DNA of 64,000 bases from an uncultured Collinsella sp. Its GTDB lineage: Bacteria > Actinomycetota > Coriobacteriia > Coriobacteriales > Coriobacteriaceae. Position 1 is the first letter of the stretch; the number at the start of each line of letters is the position of its first letter. Positions 1 through 7,436 of the stretch are shown piece after piece. Location: assembly GCA_900545665.1 (NCBI GenBank), contig UQZU01000008.1, forward strand, positions 1 to 64,000. Reading direction: 5' to 3'. The notes below the pieces were generated by a model that saw only the letters and a list, made by a program, of their open reading frames with translations, was not told where the DNA came from and did not search any database. The position numbers and the translations under genes are program-made.

Positions 1-29
1 GTGGGCTCGGAGATGTGTATAAGAGACAG
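1..29. other. Nextera/Tn5 adapter remnant
   Basis: The first 29 bases match the 3' part of the Nextera read-2 adapter. Its last 19 bases, AGATGTGTATAAGAGACAG, are the Tn5 mosaic end used in tagmentation libraries. This is library-preparation sequence, not genome, so real genomic DNA starts at about base 30 and the window begins at a contig end. Confidence 0.96.
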
Positions 30-103
30 TCGCTGACCCGGTTGTCCCCGTGGCCGATCCCTTCGCCCCGATCGACAACTTCGCTGCCGACGACCTGGAC
101 TAA
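30..103 (+). CDS. C-terminal end of an unidentified protein
   Basis: An open frame enters from the left edge and stops at TAA 101-103. The visible tail is proline- and aspartate-rich and ends FAADDLD. A strong terminator follows 27 bases later, which supports a real gene end. Too little remains to name the family. The codon frame runs directly into the adapter, so the upstream part was lost at the contig end. Confidence 0.6.
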
Positions 104-129
104 CATTCGGCCTACAATTTAGTGCCTAG

Positions 130-159
130 AAAGGACCCGCAGCTTGCGGGTCCTTTTTT
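130..159 (+). terminator. Rho-independent terminator
   Basis: Twelve-base-pair stem (130-141 with 145-156) around a three-base loop, followed by T residues. It ends the partial gene at the left edge. Confidence 0.9.
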
Positions 160-185
160 ATGACTGTGCCGGGGTGCGTAACATA

Positions 186-222
186 AAAACCGAGCCCTGC
201 ACATAGTGGCGCAGAACTCGGC
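186..222 (-). terminator. Terminator of the nitroreductase gene
   Basis: Read on the minus strand, an imperfect stem CCGAG..CTGC / GCAG..CTCGG is followed by TTTTTA. It lies 48 bases past the stop of the nitroreductase gene. Confidence 0.65.
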
Positions 223-269
223 GAACGGGTGAGCGGTCAAGGGTAGGTTTTAAGGCATGTCCCAAAAAT

Positions 270-800
270 CTACTTGAGGAGGAAGTCGGAGAGGGGAATG
301 GTGCGGGCCTCGCGATGCTCGGGATCGGCGATGTGGTCGGCGGGATAGCCACAGACGAGCATGTGATAGGGATAGACGCCCTCGGGCAGGTTGAACTGCT
401 CTTGTGCCACCTCAGGCTTAAAATGGCATACCCAGCACGTTCCCAGGCCCTGCTCGGTGGCCTCCATCATCATCTGATCACACACGATGGACGTATCGAT
501 TTCGCTGGAATTCATCTGATCATACGGGCGCACCCAAGCATCATCGGTAACGCTGCAAATAAGGAAGACAAGCGGAGCCCCAAAGATAGACCCATCACGA
601 GCAAACCGAGGCTGACAAGCAGCAGCCTTCTCCAGAAGCTCAGGCGTATCCAACACCATCACACGGGTTGGATGATTATTACAAGCAGAAGGAGCAATCC
701 GCCCAGCCTCAACAATGGCATCCACCACAGCCTGCTCCACAGCCCGATCTTCAAACTCACGACAAGAATACCGACCCCGAGCCAGATCCAAATACCCCAT
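270..800 (-). CDS. Nitroreductase family flavoprotein
   Basis: Protein of 176 aa in the FMN-dependent nitroreductase fold, expected to reduce nitro, quinone or related substrates with NAD(P)H in the cytoplasm. The N-terminal RYSCREF matches the FMN-phosphate-binding RxSxRxF pattern, and IAPSACNNHPTRV fits the second conserved block of small nitroreductases. The start at 800 is chosen because GGAGGG lies about seven bases upstream and the conserved domain begins at once (MGYLDLARGRYS). An in-frame ATG 63 bases further upstream lacks a ribosome site. It is a single gene with its own terminator, and its substrate cannot be told from sequence. Confidence 0.85.
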   Translation of the reverse strand: MGYLDLARGRYSCREFEDRAVEQAVVDAIVEAGRIAPSACNNHPTRVMVLDTPELLEKAAACQPRFARDGSIFGAPLVFLICSVTDDAWVRPYDQMNSSEIDTSIVCDQMMMEATEQGLGTCWVCHFKPEVAQEQFNLPEGVYPYHMLVCGYPADHIADPEHREARTIPLSDFLLK

Positions 801-976
801 AACCAAACCCTCCAAAGTCAGCGACTCAATCCAAAGTAAAACAAAGGATACCCAAAGCACCATCCAGCCAAACGTTTAAGGCGGTCCCAAAGTTTCCAAT
901 CGGGCCCCAAGGTCCTGTCAACAAAGGCCCCATCGCTTTCAAAGTATCAGCCAAAGTTCCCAATGGTGGTACGTAA

Positions 977-1060
977 GGCGAAGGGCCGGCCACGGTTTAC
1001 TTTCGAACGACTCTGCAAAGCAGCCGGAGTGAGAAAGCAAACCGTGGCCGGCCCTTCGCC
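977..1060. repeat. Long intergenic inverted repeat, 22-bp perfect arms
   Basis: Arms at 977-998 and 1039-1060 are perfect reverse complements (GGCGAAGGGCCGGCCACGG core) separated by 40 bases. It lies 20 bases past the DUF47 stop, where it could form a terminator-like hairpin, but neither side has a clear T-tract. The rest of 801-1080 holds no gene that I can see. Confidence 0.85.
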
Positions 1061-1080
1061 GCCGGGACACGTACCCCCAA

Positions 1081-1704
1081 TTAACTGTTCTTCATGACAA
1101 TCGAATCCACGACATCGGCCACATTCTCGCAGCAGTCGGCGCAGTACTCCAGGAAGGCGTACACGTCGCGCCAGGCGATGACCTCGAGCGGATCCTTGCC
1201 GTTGACATGCAGGTTGCGCATAGCGTTGATGTAGAGCTCGTCGGCCTCGGACTCGATCGTGTTGATCTGGATGACGAGCTCGCGCAGGGTCTTGGACTTG
1301 CGGTAGTTGGGAAGCTCGACCATAAGGTCCTTCATGGCGCGGCAGGCATCGGTTACCTTGTGAGCGATGACGATGGCATCGGGGTGGATGCTCTGGATGT
1401 TGGTGAAGTAGACGCGCTGCACGACGCCTTCGATGCGGTCGAGCACGGTGTCGAGCGAGCAGCTCATCAGGTCTAGATCCTCGCGCTCAAGCGGGGTGAT
1501 AAAGGCGGTGAGCAGGGCGTCTTCGAGCTCATGGTGCTTCTTGTCTGCCGCATGCTCAATCGCATGCATCTTATCGAGCATGTCGTGGATCTGCGCAGGG
1601 TCAAAGTTCTCAAAAATCTTGGTGAGCAGCTCTGCGGCCTGGACGGCTAGGTCGGCGCAGGCGACGTAGTTGTCAAAGTAGAACGAATCGGGTTTCTTTG
1701 CCAT
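1081..1704 (-). CDS. DUF47 family phosphate transport accessory protein
   Basis: Protein of 207 aa, all-helical and PhoU-like (DUF47/PF01865). Members are normally encoded next to Pit phosphate transporters and are thought to regulate them. The sequence has the typical acidic helices, including EHAADKKHHELEDALLTAF near residue 50 and a central LDRIEGVVQR. It lies 66 bases downstream of the pit gene on the same strand, so the two are very likely one operon. The start at 1704 is preceded by GAAAGGA. The family assignment is strong, but the exact regulatory role is inference. Confidence 0.9.
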   Translation of the reverse strand: MAKKPDSFYFDNYVACADLAVQAAELLTKIFENFDPAQIHDMLDKMHAIEHAADKKHHELEDALLTAFITPLEREDLDLMSCSLDTVLDRIEGVVQRVYFTNIQSIHPDAIVIAHKVTDACRAMKDLMVELPNYRKSKTLRELVIQINTIESEADELYINAMRNLHVNGKDPLEVIAWRDVYAFLEYCADCCENVADVVDSIVMKNS

Positions 1705-1770
1705 GAGTGGTCCTTTCGAGGTGAAGACGGGTGGGCGAAGTGTTGCGGTCCGGATGGACGCTCGGTTTGA

Positions 1771-2820
1771 TTAGAGGAACATCATGAACAGCTTGGCCAT
1801 GACAAAGCTGATGAGTCCGCAGGCAGGGAAGGTGAAGAACCAGGTGAACATCATGTCCTTGACGACGCCGAAGTTGATGGCCGAGAGGCGCTTGACGGCA
1901 CCGACGCCCATAATGGCGCAGGTCTTGATGTGCGTGGAGGACACGGGGATGCCGGTAAGGGTGGCAAGCAGCAGGTTCGCGGCGCCTGCGAGGTCGGCAG
2001 AGAAGCCCTGATACTTCTCGAGCTTAACCATGCTCTGGCCGACGGACTTGATGATGCGCTCGCCGCCCACGCTGGTGCCGATGCCCATGGTTGCCGAGCA
2101 CAGCAGCATAATCCAGATGGGGATGCTGGCATCGCCGACGCTCGTCTGGCCGCTGGCGAAGGCCACGCCTAAAAAGAGCACGCCGATGAACTTCTGTCCA
2201 TCCTGCGCGCCGTGCATAAAGCTCATGGCCGCGGCACTCGCGATCTGAGCGTATTTAAAGAAGACGTTGGCACGTCGCCTGTTGGCGGCGGCAAACAGAA
2301 TCGAGACGAGTTTGCACAGGATCCAGCCCATGACAAAGCCCAGACCGATGGAGAGCGCCAGGCCGTAGATGACCTTCATCCATTCGTGGACGTTGACGCT
2401 GCTCGCGCCGCCGAGGGCGATAGCGGCACCGGTCAGGCCGGCGATAAGGCTGTGGCTTTGCGAGGTGGGGATACCAAAACGCGACGCTGTGGCGCCGTAG
2501 ACGACGATGGAGAACAGCGCCGCGCAGAGGCACGCGAGCGCCATGGTGCTGTTTCCGCCAAAGTCGACGATATGTGAGATGGTGTTGGCGACGCTCGCGT
2601 TAAAGTGCGTCATGATGAGCACGCCGAGGAAGTTGAATGCGGCGCTCATGAGAATGGCGGCGCGGGCGGGCATGCAACGCGTAGTGACGCAGGTCGCGAT
2701 GGCGTTGGGCGCGTCGGTCCATCCATTGACGAAGATGGCGCCCAACGCGAGGATCACGGTGACGGCAAGGACTGGGTTCGACACAATTTGGCCGAGGAAG
2801 GTTGAGAACGTTACGTCCAT
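1771..2820 (-). CDS. pit: Inorganic phosphate transporter, Pit family
   Basis: Integral membrane protein of 349 aa with about ten hydrophobic segments, expected to import phosphate (metal-phosphate complex) using the proton gradient. Pit signature regions are visible: GWTDAPNAIATCV near residue 33, a second repeat GAQDGQKFIGVL near 205, and the C-terminal SSTHIKTCAIMGVG near 295. These reflect the duplicated PHO-4 domain. It is shorter than E. coli PitA because the long central loop is absent, as in many Gram-positive Pit proteins. It precedes the DUF47 gene in a two-gene operon. The ribosome site upstream of the ATG at 2820 is weak (GAGAAAG). Confidence 0.92.
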   Translation of the reverse strand: MDVTFSTFLGQIVSNPVLAVTVILALGAIFVNGWTDAPNAIATCVTTRCMPARAAILMSAAFNFLGVLIMTHFNASVANTISHIVDFGGNSTMALACLCAALFSIVVYGATASRFGIPTSQSHSLIAGLTGAAIALGGASSVNVHEWMKVIYGLALSIGLGFVMGWILCKLVSILFAAANRRRANVFFKYAQIASAAAMSFMHGAQDGQKFIGVLFLGVAFASGQTSVGDASIPIWIMLLCSATMGIGTSVGGERIIKSVGQSMVKLEKYQGFSADLAGAANLLLATLTGIPVSSTHIKTCAIMGVGAVKRLSAINFGVVKDMMFTWFFTFPACGLISFVMAKLFMMFL

Positions 2821-3070
2821 ATATGGGCTTTCTCGAAGTTTGCAGACACGTTACAAAAACATGATAAATCGTATCACCTCCTGTGGGTTTCTTTACCGAG
2901 TTCTGATGGGAGAAGTGAACTTTTTGGCACTAAAATTGAATATTAGCCCTGTTGACCGCGGGTGTTCTTTTTGCTAACACGCCATGCGGACACGTGCGAT
3001 TACTACGACACTCCAAAACCACAGTCTGTTCGCTTTACAACATGCAAACATGCGTTCGATAATAGGAGGC

Positions 3071-3409
3071 ATGGAATATCGACAGACAGATGGCAAAACT
3101 CGGCGCGTGCACAAGCAGTATGTGGACGTCGTGGCTCGCATCCTCGCGGGCGGACAGGTCGTGCCGGTCACCGTCTGCTGGGTCGACGGTCGTTGCTTTA
3201 CGATTGACGAGATTGTCTCGACCACTGGGTTTGGCCTGACGGTTCACGGCATCCGTACGGCAACCTATAAGGTGCGTTTTGGCGGGCACGCGACCGAGTT
3301 GTATCTGGAGGACCAGACGCGCGAGCGGGCGGACGGCTCGCAGGCACACGTGATGCGTTGGTGGGTCTGGGCCTTTGATCGCACGCTCGAGGGCGAGCGC
3401 CGTAGGTAA
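3071..3409 (+). CDS. Small conserved hypothetical protein (DUF6504-like)
   Basis: A 112-aa soluble protein with a basic N-terminus and a beta-rich core (VTVCWVDGRCFTIDEIV...YKVRFGGHATELYL...RWWVWAFDRT). The pattern recalls short actinobacterial DUF6504-type proteins, but I cannot confirm membership. AGGAGG lies only one base before the ATG at 3071, an unusually short spacing, so an upstream start such as the ATG at 3050 remains possible. It is a single gene in front of the BI-1 gene, and no function can be assigned. Confidence 0.6.
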   Translation: MEYRQTDGKTRRVHKQYVDVVARILAGGQVVPVTVCWVDGRCFTIDEIVSTTGFGLTVHGIRTATYKVRFGGHATELYLEDQTRERADGSQAHVMRWWVWAFDRTLEGERRR

Positions 3410-3492
3410 GGACGTACGGCATTCGGGTACAATGACAGGAATCTTGTCATCTGCTGCGCCGTCTTTCACGGCGCTTTGTGAAAGGACGAAGT

Positions 3493-4188
3493 ATGAACGA
3501 TATCCAGGGCTATCAGAACGGCCCCGTCGAGAGCGGCGCAAGCCGCGCCAAGGAGATGTCGCCGCGCGCGTACAATCTCACCATGTCTGCCCTGATCTTC
3601 TTGGGCTTTTGCGCCATGGGCGCCGGCGCCTACTTTACGAGCACCATGTCGTTTGCGCGCATGATGATGAGCGGCGCCGCCTTGCCGCTGGTCTTTGGCT
3701 CGTTTATTTTGACCATCGTCGGCATGGTCATGATGTCGGCCGCCGCCAGCAAGCAGTCCGTGGGCCTGTCCCTTGTGGGCTACGTAATCTTTGCGAGTAC
3801 CTTTGGCCTGACCGCGTCGTTTGGCCTTGCCAACTATGACCTGCCCACCATCAACACCGCTTTTATCGCCACGGCCGCCATCACCTTTGTCTTTGGCGCG
3901 CTTGGCGTGACCTTCCCCAAGTTTTTCCAGCGTGTGTATGGCATCGGTTTTGGTATTCTGCTCGCCACTATTCTGGTTGAGATCGTACTGATGTTCATGG
4001 GCGTTTCGCAGTCCATCACCGACCTGATCGTGATTGTGGTGTTCGCTGGCTTTATTGGCTACGACACCTATGTTGCCACGACGGTGCCGCCTACGCTGCC
4101 CAACGCCGTGCTCATGGCCTCTAACCTGTTCGTGGATATTATCAACGTGTTCCTGCGCATTTTGAACATCCTCGGCCGTCGCGATTAA
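3493..4188 (+). CDS. Bax inhibitor-1/YccA family membrane protein
   Basis: Multispanning protein of 231 aa with seven hydrophobic segments, matching the BI-1/TMBIM (UPF0005) family. The C-terminal GYDTYVATTVPPTLPNAV carries the conserved aspartate region of the pH-sensitive BI-1 fold. Bacterial members form calcium-leak or stress-related membrane proteins, and the physiological role here is unknown. The start at 3493 has AAAGGA six bases upstream, whereas an ATG 15 bases earlier has none. A hairpin and T-run follow about 50 bases after the stop. Confidence 0.88.
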   Translation: MNDIQGYQNGPVESGASRAKEMSPRAYNLTMSALIFLGFCAMGAGAYFTSTMSFARMMMSGAALPLVFGSFILTIVGMVMMSAAASKQSVGLSLVGYVIFASTFGLTASFGLANYDLPTINTAFIATAAITFVFGALGVTFPKFFQRVYGIGFGILLATILVEIVLMFMGVSQSITDLIVIVVFAGFIGYDTYVATTVPPTLPNAVLMASNLFVDIINVFLRILNILGRRD

Positions 4189-4236
4189 AGCGCGGCATTG
4201 CGACGCTTCCTGCCGGACACGGTAAAACGATGCGAA

Positions 4237-4264
4237 AGGCGGTCCTTCGGGGCCGTCTTTTTTG
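4237..4264 (+). terminator. Terminator after BI-1 gene
   Basis: GC-rich stem with a TTCG loop (one G-T and one mismatched pair) followed by TTTTTT. Confidence 0.75.
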
Positions 4265-4328
4265 TGCGCGGCGGGGTATCATGGATGGGAAAAGCCGATA
4301 GCGGCAGCGACAGGAAAGGTGACCACTT

Positions 4329-5435
4329 ATGGCAGACGTCGACAACAGGAACCGTAACCGCAGGTCCAACCGAGCGGGTCAGCCCAATCCCAAGCGCGAG
4401 GCCCGTGCCAAGGCCGCCGAGCGTCACGTGGCAACTGTGTCCGAAGCGTGCGCCAAGGATATCGAGCGTTCGCTTGCCGGCGTGTACGAGTTCGATGGTA
4501 TGCCTGCCGGTTTTGTCGCGGCGATGAAGGCCAAGGCCCAAGTGGCCGACGCTGTCGAGGAACGGGTTGCCGAGGACGTCGAGGGCGCGGAGGCTGCCGA
4601 GACCGAGGCAGCGCCTGAGCCCGTCGAAGAAATCGCTGAAGCTGAGTCCGCGCCTGCCGCCGAGGAGCCCGCTCCGGTCCTGCCCGAGGTCACCGTGCTC
4701 GACGCCTCTGCCACGCAGGCCATTCTGGATAACGGCCGAGGCTACGCGCAATTCTGCGACATGACCGTGCTCGCCTTTGCCTCGTTCACCAACCCGGGCG
4801 GCGGCTACATCCAGGGCTATCTGGGTCAGGAGGCCACGCTCTGTGCCGATTCGTACCTGTACAACGTGCTCGATAAACAGCGCAAATGGTATGGCGAGAA
4901 CCGTCGCCGCAACATCAACTGCGAGCTTTACCGCAACCGTGCGCTGGTGGTGCCTGCGGTGCGCTTCGACTGCAACCACGTGCATGCGTATGCCGACGTG
5001 ATCGTGGCCGCCGCGCCCAACGCCAAGCGCGCTCGCCAGGAGTATCGCGTGGGTGACGATGCCCTGCTGGACGCCCTGCGCGATCGCATCCGCTTTGTGC
5101 TTGCCATCTGCGACGAGCTGGGTCGCGAGAAGCTCGTGCTGGGCGCTTGGGGCTGCGACAACAACGGCTTTGACGCCGAGGCCGTGGCCGAGCTCTTCCG
5201 CAAGGAGCTCGCATCGGGCGACTTTAAGGTCAAGCAGGTCTTTTTTGCCGTGCCCTCTACGCGCTGGGACGAAGATTTTGCCAAGTTCGAGCACGTGCTG
5301 GCAAACTTCCCCGAGCGCAACGAGGAGTCCTATGCCCAGGTTGCCGCTCGCGCTGCGGCAGCCCGCGCCGCCGAGCAGGCCCAGGCTGCCGCCGAGGACG
5401 ATGAAGACGATGACGATTGGCGCAAGTACCTGTAA
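4329..5435 (+). CDS. PARG-like macrodomain protein (TIGR02452 type), altered catalytic motif
   Basis: Protein of 368 aa. Residues 1-120 are a basic start followed by an Ala/Glu/Pro-rich low-complexity linker. The rest is a macrodomain of the bacterial poly(ADP-ribose) glycohydrolase type, with NPGGGYIQGYLGQEATLC near residue 155 and GAWGCDNNGFDAEAVAELF near 275. Family members remove ADP-ribose chains. In bacterial PARGs the loop GGG-x7-QEE carries two glutamates, and the second is catalytic. Here the motif reads QEA, so that residue is alanine and hydrolysis may be lost while ADP-ribose binding remains. The C-terminus is an Ala-rich and then acidic tail. The ATG at 4329 follows AGGAAAGG. It is a stand-alone gene with its own terminator. 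Confidence 0.85.
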   Translation: MADVDNRNRNRRSNRAGQPNPKREARAKAAERHVATVSEACAKDIERSLAGVYEFDGMPAGFVAAMKAKAQVADAVEERVAEDVEGAEAAETEAAPEPVEEIAEAESAPAAEEPAPVLPEVTVLDASATQAILDNGRGYAQFCDMTVLAFASFTNPGGGYIQGYLGQEATLCADSYLYNVLDKQRKWYGENRRRNINCELYRNRALVVPAVRFDCNHVHAYADVIVAAAPNAKRARQEYRVGDDALLDALRDRIRFVLAICDELGREKLVLGAWGCDNNGFDAEAVAELFRKELASGDFKVKQVFFAVPSTRWDEDFAKFEHVLANFPERNEESYAQVAARAAAARAAEQAQAAAEDDEDDDDWRKYL

Positions 5436-5462
5436 TCGGTATGTGCTGACAGATAGGTCGAT

Positions 5463-5494
5463 TCGGCGGGAGAGACTGCTCCCGCCGACTTTTT
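5463..5494 (+). terminator. Terminator after PARG-like gene
   Basis: Nine-base-pair stem TCGGCGGGA/TCCCGCCGA (5463-5471 with 5480-5488) followed by CTTTTT. The next gene starts 20 bases later. Confidence 0.85.
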
Positions 5495-5513
5495 ACTAGA
5501 GGAAGGGCTTACG

Positions 5514-6173
5514 ATGAAAAACGTTCTGTGCTTTGGCGACAGCAATACCTACGGCTATGATCCGGCGGGCATGCGCGACGGCACCGCGGTACGCTATGCG
5601 CACGATGTGCGCTGGTGCGGCGTGGCCCAGCGCGATCTGGGCGAGGGCTGGCACGTGATTGAGGAAGGCCTCAACGGCCGCACGACGGTGCGTGACGACA
5701 TGTGCCATCTGGACACTAATCTCAACGGCATCCGCGCGTTGCCGATGCTGCTCGAGGCTCATAAGCCGCTGGATGCGATCGTGATTATGCTGGGCACCAA
5801 CGACTGCAAGACGGTCTTTAACGTGGGGGCTGCCGATATCGCTGACGGTGCCATGGCGCTGATTCGCACCGTCCGCGCGTTTCCCTGGACCGAAGCCGCG
5901 CCCTGCCCGCGTATTCTGCTGATGGCGCCTATCAAGATTAAACCGCAGATCGCCGATGTGTACATGACCGACTTTGACGAGCGCTCCGTCGAGGCCTCGG
6001 AGCATTTTGCCGAATACTATGCGTATGCTGCTAAACAGTTTGGCTGCGACTTTTTGAATGCCGCTGATTTTGCCGAGCCGGGCGATATCGATTATCTGCA
6101 CATGATGCCCGAAAGCCACGAGAGCCTGGGCCACGCCGTGGCAGCCAAGCTCCAAGAGATGCTTGGTGAGTAG
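5514..6173 (+). CDS. SGNH/GDSL hydrolase (arylesterase-like)
   Basis: Soluble enzyme of 219 aa in the SGNH hydrolase superfamily. Block I is CFGDSNTYGY near residue 5 (nucleophile serine in GDSN), block III is LGTNDCK near 98, and a late H (residue 195-205 region, LHMMPESHESLGH) fits the catalytic Asp-x-x-His block. No signal peptide is present, so it acts in the cytoplasm, probably as an esterase, deacetylase or lysophospholipase-like enzyme; the substrate is unknown. The start at 5514 is preceded by AGAGGAAGG. Confidence 0.85.
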   Translation: MKNVLCFGDSNTYGYDPAGMRDGTAVRYAHDVRWCGVAQRDLGEGWHVIEEGLNGRTTVRDDMCHLDTNLNGIRALPMLLEAHKPLDAIVIMLGTNDCKTVFNVGAADIADGAMALIRTVRAFPWTEAAPCPRILLMAPIKIKPQIADVYMTDFDERSVEASEHFAEYYAYAAKQFGCDFLNAADFAEPGDIDYLHMMPESHESLGHAVAAKLQEMLGE

Positions 6174-6195
6174 CGCGACCCAAAGCAGTACAGAA

Positions 6196-6413
6196 GTTCC
6201 CCTTGCGGTGGCTTGTTTCGTTGATTTGTCTTGATCTGTAACAGTTGTAAGGCCGAAAACGGGCTAGATGTTACAGATTGAGATTATTTAGGTCGATATC
6301 GGTCGTTTGTCTCGATCTGTAACATTTAGGGTCGATTTTGCCGAGTTAATGCTACAGATCGAGATGTTTGTGGGAACCACCGCAAAGGTGCCTGTCCCCT
6401 TTGCGGTGGCTTG
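6196..6413. repeat. Nested intergenic palindromes
   Basis: The 251-base spacer between the SGNH hydrolase and thiD holds two successive imperfect palindromes built on the same word. GATCTGTAACA occurs in direct and inverted orientation at 6229-6243/6269-6284 and again at 6305-6328/6347-6370. A third hairpin has 12-bp arms (CCACCGCAAAGG, 6377-6388, with 6398-6409). The segment TCCCCTTGCGGTGGCTTG at 6198-6215 recurs almost exactly at 6395-6413, enclosing the palindromes. The third hairpin could end transcription of either convergent gene. No coding sequence is seen here. Confidence 0.75.
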
Positions 6414-6424
6414 GGCTGCGAATC

Positions 6425-7255
6425 TTAATATTGCCACATGTGGTTGACGGGGCCGGAGCCTTTGCCCATGTTCAGGCCGGCGGCCAGAGCGCCTGTCAGG
6501 TATGCCTTGCCCGCGTTGACGGCGTCGGCAAGATCCATGCCCTGGGCCAGCGCGCAGGCGATGGCGGACGAGAGCGTGCAGCCGGTGCCGTGTGTGTTGT
6601 CGGTCTCGATGCGCTTGTGGCGGAACCACGTGGTGAGTGGATCTCCCAGATGGTTGCCCTCGTCATCGAGCGGCGCGGGTTCGGCCAGTACATCGTTGGC
6701 CTCGTTGACAAGATGCCCACCCTTAACGAGGGATGCGCAACCAAAGCGGCGGGTGAGGAGCATGGCAGCATTTTGCTGCGTGCGCTCGGAGTCGACCTCG
6801 TAGTCGAGCAGGGCCATGGCCTCGGGAATATTGGGCGTGATAACCGTCGCTAGCGGGAACAGGCGGCGGGTGAGCGCCTCGGCGGCATCTTCGGCAATCA
6901 GCCGCGCGCCCGAGGTGGCGACCATGACGGGGTCGACGACCACGTTCGTTGCGTTCCAGGCGCTCAAGCGGTCGGCGATGACTTCGATAATCTCGACAGA
7001 AGAAACCATGCCGATCTTGACGGCGCTGGGGCGGATATCGTCAAAAACGGCGTCTATTTGCGCGGCTACGATATCTGGCGAGATATCCTGCACGGCGGTA
7101 ACGCCCAGGGTGTTCTGTGCGGTGATGGCGGTGATGGCCGTCTCGGCATACAGGCGGTGCGCCGTGATGGTCTTGATGTCGGCCTGAATGCCGGCGCCAC
7201 CGCTGGAATCGGATCCTGCGATGGATAGAACGGCAGGTACCTTACTGCGATCCAT
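6425..7255 (-). CDS. thiD: Hydroxymethylpyrimidine/phosphomethylpyrimidine kinase
   Basis: Ribokinase-family enzyme of 276 aa that phosphorylates HMP and HMP-phosphate to HMP-pyrophosphate for thiamine synthesis. SIAGSDSSGGAGIQADIKT near residue 12 and the anion-hole block TDNTHGTGCTLSSAIA near 220 are diagnostic of ThiD. Length is normal for the single-domain enzyme (about 270 aa). It lies 181 bases downstream of thiC on the same strand, consistent with a shared thiamine pathway. A hairpin in the spacer may give separate control or partial read-through. Confidence 0.96.
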   Translation of the reverse strand: MDRSKVPAVLSIAGSDSSGGAGIQADIKTITAHRLYAETAITAITAQNTLGVTAVQDISPDIVAAQIDAVFDDIRPSAVKIGMVSSVEIIEVIADRLSAWNATNVVVDPVMVATSGARLIAEDAAEALTRRLFPLATVITPNIPEAMALLDYEVDSERTQQNAAMLLTRRFGCASLVKGGHLVNEANDVLAEPAPLDDEGNHLGDPLTTWFRHKRIETDNTHGTGCTLSSAIACALAQGMDLADAVNAGKAYLTGALAAGLNMGKGSGPVNHMWQY

Positions 7256-7311
7256 GTTCGCTCCCTTGTTCGGTCGGAATCAAATGGGTCTATAAGCCAG
7301 CATTATAAAGA

Positions 7312-7345
7312 TGCCCGGGCCGACTCTATGTCGAACCCGGGCGGG
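7312..7345 (-). terminator. Hairpin between thiC and thiD
   Basis: Minus-strand stem with GCCCGGG/CCCGGGC outer pairs and CGAC/GTCG inner pairs, followed by ATCTTTATAA. It probably reduces read-through from thiC into thiD. Confidence 0.55.
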
Positions 7346-7436
7346 CGATGCAATCTTTACGCAAATGCAAGCAAATGTTCACACGTCAACAATTGACAGG
7401 CGCCAGCTCGCCGACAGAAGCGGCCGCGGCGACAGG

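Noticed and set aside
1..29. Transposon end at the left edge
   Set aside because: The Tn5 mosaic end is joined to the Nextera adapter tail, so it comes from library preparation.
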